A DNA stretch of 64,000 nucleotides from Myroides sp. WP-1 (GTDB taxonomy: Bacteria; Bacteroidota; Bacteroidia; Flavobacteriales; Flavobacteriaceae): NCBI RefSeq assembly GCF_014145635.1, contig NZ_JACHTC010000010.1:1-64000 (forward strand), in the 5' to 3' direction. Position numbers and translations under genes: made by a program. Each line of letters starts with the position of its first letter. Position 1 is the stretch's first letter. Shown here piece after piece: positions 27,501 through 34,003 of the stretch. A model generated the notes under the pieces. It saw nothing but the letters and a program-made list of their open reading frames with translations, did no database searches and had not been told where the DNA came from.

Positions 27501-29664
27501 ATTAGATTATATTCCTTGGACGATTCATCCTGAAAATAGAATTGTGCTGGGTGAAAAGGGAATTTTTGCCAAAGACTTTGAACTAAAGTATCAACAGAAT
27601 CTAATTCGGTTAGCTTCTGATGAAGAGAAAATGGACAGCCCATTGACCGTGAATTTTGAGAATTTTAGTATTGAAACCATTACTAAAATGATTCAAAAAG
27701 ATAAACTGCTAGCAGCAGGTACAATTAATGGCGAAATTCGACTGAAAGATTTGTCTTCTGATTTTAGGTTCATCTCGGATATCGATATTAGTAATCTTGC
27801 AGTTTATGAAATAGGATTGGGTAATCTGCATATTGGGGTAGCAAATCAGTCACTTAGTAAGTATGCAGCTAATATTGTCTTAGAAGGGAAAGAAAATAAG
27901 ATTCGATTGTTTGGAACCACAGATGTCGATCAGCAGAGTTTAGACCTCAAACTAGCCTTAGATAAGTTTCAATTAGAGGCCCTAGAATATTTCAGTATGG
28001 GGAATCTAAGTGAGGCTCAAGGATATCTTTCTGGACAATTAAATATCGGAGGCAACTATGACAAACCAACCATTCTAGGGGCGTTGGATTTTAATAACAT
28101 TGGTTTTCATGTGAATCCGATTAATGCTGATTTTAAAGATATTAATGAGAAAATCTCCTTTACTACTAAAGGAATTGAGTTAGACGCATTTAGTGTGACG
28201 GATTCTGAAGGAAACTTATTGGTTATCGACGGACAAATCTTAACGCAAACCTACACCGATTTTAAATTCAATCTAGATATTAAAGCTGTTGACTTTAAAG
28301 CCATCAGCTCTACTGTGAAGGATAATGATATGTATTACGGGACCTTGATTTTTGATTCCAATATTAAAATAAGAGGGGACTTAAACACACCGAAAGTAAC
28401 AGGGCAATTGAGTATTGGAAAGAAAACGGATTTCACTATGGTCATGCCACAAGAAGACCCTTCGATTGCTGATCGAGAAGGAATCGTTGAATTTATTGAT
28501 GAAGAAAGTTTGCGACAAGCCGAACTGTTAAAATATCAAAGCGATTTTAATCAGTCTAAACTGAAAGGAATGGATGTTTCAGTGTCTATTATCGTAGACA
28601 AAGAAGCTGCATTTACCATGATCATGGATAAGAGCAGTGGAGATAAAATTACGCTTAAAGGTGAGGGAGATATCGTTGGTGGAATTGATCCATCTGGAAA
28701 AGTTTCCTTAACTGGACGCTATGAGTTTTCAGAAGGATCTTATGATTTATCCTTTAATTTTATCAAGCGAAAATTTCTAGTAGAAAAGGGAAGTTCAATC
28801 ACCTTTGCGGGAGATCCTACAGATGCAATTCTCAATTTAACGGCTATTTTTGAGACAAAAACAGCACCTATTGACTTGTTGCAGAATCAACTAGCTGCTT
28901 TGTCGCCAACGCAGCAAAATATGTACAAACAGCAATTGCCTTTTCAAGCTTTGTTAAAGATGAAAGGCGAATTGCTTAAGCCTGAAATTTCATTTGACAT
29001 TCGCTTAAAAGACGGAGTAACTAGTGCCTCTGGTGATGTGATTTCTAATACAAAATCGCGATTAGAACAAATCCGAGCCAATGAATCGGAATTGAATAAG
29101 CAAGTATTTGCACTTCTCTTATTAAATCACTTTATCGGAGATAATCCATTTGAAAGTAGTATGGGAGGGTTAAGTGCAGGTACTATGGCACGTCAAAGTG
29201 TGAACCGATTATTGTCAGATCAATTGAATAATCTAGCTAGTAACTTAATTCAAGGAGTAGAGTTGAATTTTAACTTAGAATCAACAGAAGATTTTTCTTC
29301 AGGATCGAGAGAAAATAGAACAGATTTGAACATTGCAGTTTCAAAACGCTTGTTTTCAGATCGTTTGAAAGTAACAGTTGGAAGTAGTTTTGAGGTCGAA
29401 GGAAATCAAAGACAAAACGAACAAGCAACTAATATCGCAGGAGATATAGAATTAGAATATGCCCTGTCAAAAGACGGTCGTTATCTATTGCGTGTCTATC
29501 GAAAAAATCAGTATGAAGTAGCCCTACAAGGACAAGTAGTTGAAACAGGAGTAGGTTTTATTATTACGATGAGTTATGAGCATTTTAAAGAGCTATTTGA
29601 GCGTTCAAAAGATAAAAGACAATTGAAAAAACAAATAAGAGATGAGGCTAAAAAGGAAGAATAA
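24589..29664 (+). CDS. tamB: TamB-like translocation and assembly module protein
   Basis: Protein of 1691 residues of the AsmA/TamB superfamily, which bridges inner and outer membrane and serves outer-membrane protein assembly or phospholipid transport. It starts with a basic segment and one membrane helix ('IVGWIVFSILVLLILLIVLV', about residues 12-31). Long beta-rich repeats follow, and the C-terminal DUF490/TamB domain includes 'FSEGSYDLSFNFIKRKFLVEKGSSITFAGDPTDAILNLTA'. The start codon is TTG at 24589; no ATG precedes the membrane helix. It overlaps the downstream TamA-like gene by 23 bases, the usual pairing. Family knowledge gives the role; the lipid or protein substrate is not shown. 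Confidence 0.93.
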   Translation: MKKLLVKIGKIVGWIVFSILVLLILLIVLVQIPAIQNALKDKAISFVEGKIGTPVKLDKIAISFPKEIVVKGLYLESQEKDTLVYVKHLGVDIGLFGLLNNKLSVNSVDLDGLTAHVKRDTLQRFNFDYIIEAFATEEEKEDTPSSIVISVGQLNLSTVALKFDDAYDGHHVDFKLNQFLTRFRDFDLEQMRFALPMIATDGINLTYHKEKPQGEHLAPVEEVLEPSDEPVKPIDLTIGVVELTQANINYQSEEDYIQALLSLDKFSVTLNKLNLEKQQLDVEEILLNKTKAEVRFLPRPQIAVNASKPALGQPDSVPVAEQTTLGWNLAVRNFDINDLNVKYDDDNQKKLPEGLDVNHIAIDELNFSLKDFQYTDAGLNGNLKHFSFKEQSGFALTNVKAYFQYGQQASFVKNLSIETPNTQFNTTAVFNYNSLAKLTDELGQLSTDVVISNSHLGLKDAYLLLPDVFKANGLTSISQQKIDVELVAKGLVSDLNIEKVYVNMLGSTFLNAEGKIRNLPEVEKAYVDIAIKDFQTTAKDIRILAPASVLPQNIEIPALIRFNGKAKGTQQDIASTFSLKTSLGTIDFDGAFNQRVKNKEKYWANLTVDQLNVGRLIKNDSIGSISLQAKIDGLSFEPTKAQANAWIKLAKAEYNGYTYKDIQLDGHLANGKYAVETQNTDPNLDFDLTASGTWTDQALSLQLLADLKQIDLHQLRLNPEPSTVKGRIEVAMANILPDSLVGTATIQDLNFTAASRSFKLQPIQFVAQAKEAYRKMSLTSQVVDFDMEGDYLLTQLSDALTQTIQTYYHAQTEPETSSLDQKKKEEDKPVKQQYFTYQLRIKNDPIFQKIAPDLKEIQPIVFGGTYRQKDNYLTLQGEIPALVYGDITVDAITVDVKPKGEALDYKLAIQSISNASFRLRNMVLDGYAKNNTVDVNFKLLDKQDKICYLIGAEILADSKQQQVHIKENGFVLDYIPWTIHPENRIVLGEKGIFAKDFELKYQQNLIRLASDEEKMDSPLTVNFENFSIETITKMIQKDKLLAAGTINGEIRLKDLSSDFRFISDIDISNLAVYEIGLGNLHIGVANQSLSKYAANIVLEGKENKIRLFGTTDVDQQSLDLKLALDKFQLEALEYFSMGNLSEAQGYLSGQLNIGGNYDKPTILGALDFNNIGFHVNPINADFKDINEKISFTTKGIELDAFSVTDSEGNLLVIDGQILTQTYTDFKFNLDIKAVDFKAISSTVKDNDMYYGTLIFDSNIKIRGDLNTPKVTGQLSIGKKTDFTMVMPQEDPSIADREGIVEFIDEESLRQAELLKYQSDFNQSKLKGMDVSVSIIVDKEAAFTMIMDKSSGDKITLKGEGDIVGGIDPSGKVSLTGRYEFSEGSYDLSFNFIKRKFLVEKGSSITFAGDPTDAILNLTAIFETKTAPIDLLQNQLAALSPTQQNMYKQQLPFQALLKMKGELLKPEISFDIRLKDGVTSASGDVISNTKSRLEQIRANESELNKQVFALLLLNHFIGDNPFESSMGGLSAGTMARQSVNRLLSDQLNNLASNLIQGVELNFNLESTEDFSSGSRENRTDLNIAVSKRLFSDRLKVTVGSSFEVEGNQRQNEQATNIAGDIELEYALSKDGRYLLRVYRKNQYEVALQGQVVETGVGFIITMSYEHFKELFERSKDKRQLKKQIRDEAKKEE

Positions 29665-31957
29665 CGTTCTATTATTTACTTTAACTGGAATTGCAGGATT
29701 CTTTGTAGGCTCATGTAGTTCCACTAAGTACATAGAAGATGGAGAAGCTCTTTACACGAAAGGAGTGGTTGACATTGAAGGAAATGAAGTGAGTAAAGCA
29801 CAGAAAAAACAGCTTGAAGAATCACTTACCACTCTTTTGCGTCCTGAACCGAATGCTTCTTTTGCTGGGTTTCGACCAAAGTTGTTTTTTTATAATTTAG
29901 GAGGAGATCCTTCTAAAACGAATAAAGTAAGACGATGGTTTCGCAACTCACTCGGTGAACCTCCTGTGCTGTTTAATCAAGTGGATATGGAACACAACCA
30001 AGCCATTTTGGTTAATCGCATGGAGAATGAAGGATATTTTAATGTTCAGGTTGCCTATGATACCCTAAAAATAAGTGACAAGAAAAAAGGAGCTTTGTAT
30101 TCAATTCGACCAGGTTCACAGTTTACAATTAATCAAGTGACGTTCTTGAATGATTCTACTCCTTTGCAACAAGAAATATACGAAGCGGGTAAACGTTGGA
30201 CACGCCTCAAAAAAGATAAACCTTATAATCTTGAACAAATTAAAGAAGAACGCGTTCGCTTTGATAATTATGTGAAGAATAAAGGGTATTTCTATTTTAG
30301 TCCTGATAACTTATTAGTTCAAGTAGATAGTACAGTAGGAAATCACCAAGTGAATCTGTTTGTCAAAGTAAAAGACGATACCCCTGTGTTGGCAACGAAA
30401 GCCTATACAATTAACAAGGTGTATGTTTTCTCTGACTATTCACTTGCTGAAACGAATATCAAACGCGATATAGAAACAGCTCAACCACATAAGGGAATTG
30501 AAGTCATTGATCCGAAAAAGAAGTTTAAACCGAGTATTTACGACCGTACTATTTATTTAGAAGAAGGAGAAATTTACAACAGAAATGACCACAATCTCTC
30601 GTTGAATCGCTTGGTGAATTTAGGTGTTTTTAAATACGTAAAAAACCAATTTGAATTGGTCGATTCGGTGAATAACAAATTGGATGTGTATTATTTTTTA
30701 ACGCCAGATGATCCCAAATCGATACGCGTAGAGCTGTTGGGTAAAACGAATTCAGCGAGCTATAATGGAGCAGAGTTAAATGTCAATTGGAGTCATAAAA
30801 ATATTTTCAAAGGGGCCGAATTATTTTCTGTATCAGCTTATGGAGGAGCAGACTTTCAAATGTCTTCTAAAAACAAGGGATACAATGTTTATAAAGCGGG
30901 ATTAGAAGCAAGTTTGACATGGCCGCGTTTGATTGCTCCAGGTAATTTTCATTCCTCTAGTGGCTATATTCCCCGTACTAGAGCAACTTTAGGAGGAGAA
31001 TATTTAGAGAGAAGTCAATTGTATTCCTTGATATCTGTTAAGGGATCATGGGGTTATTTATGGAAGGAAAATGCCAGAAAAGAACATCAATTTAACGCAT
31101 TAGAAGTGAATTATGTGTCGCCTCAAAATGTCACAGATCTCTATAAAGAAACAGCAGCTGGTAACCCTTCAATGGAACGTGTAATTGAAAAGCAATTGAT
31201 TTTTGGTCCTACCTATACTTACACGTATACCAATACGATGAATCAATTTAGAAGAAATACATTCTACTATCGAGGCGGTTTAGATTTTTCGGGAAATATC
31301 ACAGGACTACTTATGGGAGCTAAAGTGGATGACGACAAAGAAAAAACAATTTTAGGAGTTCCTTTTAGTCAGTATTTCAAAACAGAACACGATTTTAGAC
31401 ATTATTTAAAGTTGAGTAAAACAGCTCAGTTTGTCAGTCGTATTCACGCGGGTATTGGATATGCCTATGGCAATTCAAAAAACCTTCCTTATACGAAACA
31501 GTTTTATGTAGGAGGATCAAACAGTATACGCGCATTTAGAGCGAGAACATTAGGACCAGGTAGTTTTAATCCCAACACATTTGACGCAAAGTTTATTCCT
31601 GATCAATCTGGAGATTTATTGTTTGAATTTAATTTTGAGTACCGCAAGAAGTTGGTGAGTATCATTCATGGAGCTCTGTTTATTGATGGTGGAAATATCT
31701 GGAATTTAAATGAAGTGTCCGACAGGCCAGGAGGTAAAATATCAAGCGACTTTTATAAGGAAATTGCTCTTGGGGCAGGAGCAGGGCTTCGATTTGATGT
31801 GACTTTCTTAGTGGTGCGTTTTGATTTTGCCTTTCCGTTACGTGTGCCTTATAATGAGCCAGGAGAACGTTGGGTAGTTAAGGATATTAACTTTGGAAGT
31901 GGAAAATGGAGAAAAGATAACCTGATGTTTAATTTGGCAATTGGGTATCCATTCTAA
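29642..31957 (+). CDS. tamL: Lipidated TamA-like outer-membrane protein (TamL), BamA superfamily
   Basis: Outer-membrane protein of 771 residues. The signal peptide ends in a lipobox ('FFVGSCSS', lipidated C25), so this is the lipoprotein form of TamA found in Bacteroidota. POTRA-like domains follow, and the C-terminal half is a 16-strand barrel of the BamA/TamA type ('FYVGGSNSIRAFRARTLGPGSFN' is the conserved region before the last strands; the chain ends 'LMFNLAIGYPF', with a terminal aromatic). Start overlaps tamB by 23 bases, so the two form a translationally coupled pair that together builds or feeds the outer membrane. Confidence 0.93.
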   Translation: MRLKRKNNVLLFTLTGIAGFFVGSCSSTKYIEDGEALYTKGVVDIEGNEVSKAQKKQLEESLTTLLRPEPNASFAGFRPKLFFYNLGGDPSKTNKVRRWFRNSLGEPPVLFNQVDMEHNQAILVNRMENEGYFNVQVAYDTLKISDKKKGALYSIRPGSQFTINQVTFLNDSTPLQQEIYEAGKRWTRLKKDKPYNLEQIKEERVRFDNYVKNKGYFYFSPDNLLVQVDSTVGNHQVNLFVKVKDDTPVLATKAYTINKVYVFSDYSLAETNIKRDIETAQPHKGIEVIDPKKKFKPSIYDRTIYLEEGEIYNRNDHNLSLNRLVNLGVFKYVKNQFELVDSVNNKLDVYYFLTPDDPKSIRVELLGKTNSASYNGAELNVNWSHKNIFKGAELFSVSAYGGADFQMSSKNKGYNVYKAGLEASLTWPRLIAPGNFHSSSGYIPRTRATLGGEYLERSQLYSLISVKGSWGYLWKENARKEHQFNALEVNYVSPQNVTDLYKETAAGNPSMERVIEKQLIFGPTYTYTYTNTMNQFRRNTFYYRGGLDFSGNITGLLMGAKVDDDKEKTILGVPFSQYFKTEHDFRHYLKLSKTAQFVSRIHAGIGYAYGNSKNLPYTKQFYVGGSNSIRAFRARTLGPGSFNPNTFDAKFIPDQSGDLLFEFNFEYRKKLVSIIHGALFIDGGNIWNLNEVSDRPGGKISSDFYKEIALGAGAGLRFDVTFLVVRFDFAFPLRVPYNEPGERWVVKDINFGSGKWRKDNLMFNLAIGYPF

Positions 31958-32268
31958 TATTTGGGGAATATCTACCCACTTTGTGTTGTGGTTTGTGCTG
32001 TGGTTTCAAGTAAAATATAAAACGATCTTAATTCTAATTGATTGACAAATAGTGTATTAATTCTTTTTTACGGAGAAATGTTTTTTTGGCATGCTTTTTT
32101 CTATATACTATAGCGTAAGGTGTTATACAAAAAAACAAATAAGTTGAGCAGTCAACTTTAATTGCTAGAAAAAGAAAATTAAGTGTTTGTTTTAAAAAAT
32201 TTTATTACCAAACGAGGTAATAGGTTAGATCGTTAGTAAGGTGAAGAAGAGAAATCTTCAGGTAAACA

Positions 32269-32288
32269 GGGAGCTTAGGCTCCCTTTT
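32269..32288 (+). terminator. Small intrinsic terminator upstream of the sigma-54 regulator
   Basis: GGGAGC (32269-32274), TTAG loop, GCTCCC (32279-32284), then TTTT. It is more than 300 bases after tamL, so it may end an untranslated transcript or a small RNA. Confidence 0.6.
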
Positions 32289-32344
32289 ACTGTTATAGGA
32301 GGTTAAAGTTTTGTGACTTGCTAGTTTCTCAAAAATAATTATAT

Positions 32345-32352
32345 TAAATTTG
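32345..32352 (+). promoter_or_regulatory. Bacteroidota -7 element (TAAATTTG)
   Basis: Exact TAnnTTTG match 32 bases before the ATG at 32385; a TTG at 32318-32320 lies 24 bases upstream. Confidence 0.55.
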
Positions 32353-32384
32353 TCTTTAGCCCAAAAATAATAGACGGATAGAAT

Positions 32385-33770
32385 ATGAGTCATAAAGTTC
32401 TTGTTATAGACGATGATGTACCATTTTGCGAAATGTTGAAAGCCTTTTTAACCAAAAAAGGTTTTGTTGTTATGAATGCTTTTAATTCTCAAGATGCTAA
32501 AAAAGCAATCGACGATACGTGTTATGATATTGTATTAACAGATGTCAGACTTCCTGATAGTGATGGAATAGAATTGTTAAAATACATCAAGGCGAGATGC
32601 ATCTCCTCTCAAGTCATCCTAATGACTGGATATACCGAAATCAAAACAGCAGTTAATGCAATGAAATTAGGTGCTTTTGATTATGTGGCTAAACCTATCA
32701 ATCCAGATGAAATTGTTTTAACGATTAAACAAGCATTGGATAAAAAAAATAAAACAGAAGATAAAGCCAGAACTGAGTTTGATTCTTCTACTACAACTGC
32801 AACAGCTACCGAAGGAGAAATTGAAGAATACGTAAAAGGAGAAAGTAAAGTTTCACTACAACTTCAAGAGTATATTGAATTAGTTGCGCCAACCAATATG
32901 TCAGTATTAATTATCGGAGATAGTGGTACAGGAAAAGAAAATATAGCCCATTCTATACATTTATTGAGTAAGCGAAGTAAGAAGCCTTATATCGCGGTAG
33001 ATTGTGGTGCAATCCCTAAAGATTTGGCTTCTAGTGAGTTTTTTGGGCATATTAAAGGCTCTTTTACAGGTGCAGTTACAGATAAAATAGGACATTTTGA
33101 AGCAGCGAATGGCGGTACAATCTTTTTAGATGAGGTTGGAAACTTATCCTACGAAGTACAAATACAACTGTTACGCGCACTACAAGAAAGAAAAGTAAAA
33201 CCTGTAGGTAGTAGCAATGAAATAGACGTTGATATCCGTGTTATTGCTGCAACAAATGAAGATCTCCCTAAAGCGGTAAGAGAAGGTGAATTTAGAGAAG
33301 ATTTATACCATAGATTGAACGAATTTGGTATTGTCGCTCCTCGTTTAACTGATAGAGGAAGTGATGTGCTATCTTTTGCCAAACACTTTTTAAAACATTC
33401 CAATCAAGAATTAGAGAAAAATGTAAGAGGATTTTCTAGTGAGGTTGAACGCATTTTCTTAACCTATGATTGGCCTGGGAATTTACGTGAAATGAAGAAT
33501 ATTATCAAGCGCTCTGTACTCCTAACAAAAGGAGACTTCATTGAAAAAGAAGTGTTGCCAGATGAAATATTTGCCCCAAAATCTGTCTCTGTTGATGGTC
33601 CTAATGAAGAAGAAAGAGACCTGAAATTATTTTCTTCTAAAAATGAAGAGCAAGCCATCCGAACAGCCTTGGAAAAAGTGAAATTTAATAAAACAAAAGC
33701 CGCACAATTGTTGGGAATTGATAGAAAGACACTTTATAATAAAATGAAATTATATAGTATCGATTTGTAA
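32385..33770 (+). CDS. Sigma-54-dependent response regulator (NtrC family)
   Basis: Transcription activator of 461 residues with the full NtrC layout. The receiver domain (1-120) has the acidic pair D10/D11, phospho-acceptor D53 in 'IVLTDVRLPDSDG' and K103 in 'YVAKP'. The AAA+ domain (about 150-390) has Walker A 'GDSGTGKE' at 178-185, Walker B 'TIFLDE' near D249/E250 and a GSFTGA loop at 225-230, which replaces the alanine of the canonical GAFTGA motif by serine. The C-terminal Fis-type HTH is 'FNKTKAAQLLGIDRKTLYNKMKLY'. It activates sigma-54 promoters after phosphorylation. No histidine kinase is adjacent, so its partner lies elsewhere. Confidence 0.95.
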   Translation: MSHKVLVIDDDVPFCEMLKAFLTKKGFVVMNAFNSQDAKKAIDDTCYDIVLTDVRLPDSDGIELLKYIKARCISSQVILMTGYTEIKTAVNAMKLGAFDYVAKPINPDEIVLTIKQALDKKNKTEDKARTEFDSSTTTATATEGEIEEYVKGESKVSLQLQEYIELVAPTNMSVLIIGDSGTGKENIAHSIHLLSKRSKKPYIAVDCGAIPKDLASSEFFGHIKGSFTGAVTDKIGHFEAANGGTIFLDEVGNLSYEVQIQLLRALQERKVKPVGSSNEIDVDIRVIAATNEDLPKAVREGEFREDLYHRLNEFGIVAPRLTDRGSDVLSFAKHFLKHSNQELEKNVRGFSSEVERIFLTYDWPGNLREMKNIIKRSVLLTKGDFIEKEVLPDEIFAPKSVSVDGPNEEERDLKLFSSKNEEQAIRTALEKVKFNKTKAAQLLGIDRKTLYNKMKLYSIDL

Positions 33771-33810
33771 TTGGTGAACAGTTAACAGAAAAATACTCAG
33801 ATACAAGAAA

Positions 33811-33841
33811 AACTAATCTTTTGTAGATTGGTTTTTTTTTT
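33811..33841 (+). terminator. Intrinsic terminator after the sigma-54 regulator
   Basis: AACTAATCT (33811-33819) pairs with AGATTGGTT (33825-33833) with one G-T pair, then a T-tract. Confidence 0.9.
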
Positions 33842-33845
33842 GCTC

Positions 33846-33973
33846 TCATCGTTTCACTAACTCATCGTTTCACCAACTCATCGCCTCACCAACTCATCGC
33901 CTCACCAACTCATCGCCTCACCAACTCATCGCCTCACCAACTCATCGCCTCACCAACTCATCGCCTCACCAAC
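33846..33973 (+). repeat. Tandem array of eight 16-nt units (TCATCGCCTCACCAAC)
   Basis: Eight head-to-tail units of exactly 16 nt at 33846, 33862, 33878, 33894, 33910, 33926, 33942 and 33958. Units 3-8 are identical; unit 1 reads TCATCGTTTCACTAAC and unit 2 TCATCGTTTCACCAAC. A degenerate ninth segment begins at 33974 with TCACCACCTCA. The array directly follows the terminator and precedes the end of the convergent FAD/Fe-S gene. Confidence 0.95.
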
Positions 33974-34003
33974 TCACCACCTCAACAAACACTACTAACT
34001 ATT

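Larger units (their letters stand above)
31958..32384. other. Intergenic region between tamL and the sigma-54 regulator
   Basis: No credible ORF. It contains two hairpins: AAGTTGA/TCAACTT (32141-32158), without a T-tract, and GGGAGC/GCTCCC (32269-32284) followed by TTTT, a probable terminator. A -7 element (TAAATTTG) lies near its end. Confidence 0.6.

Noticed and set aside
32087..32105. Possible sigma-54 (-24/-12) promoter near TTGGCATGC
   Set aside because: The -12 GC is missing (TTTC in its place) and the position between tamL and the regulator gene is not informative.
33846..33973. CRISPR array
   Set aside because: Units are head-to-tail without spacers; the period is only 16 nt and there are no cas genes nearby.
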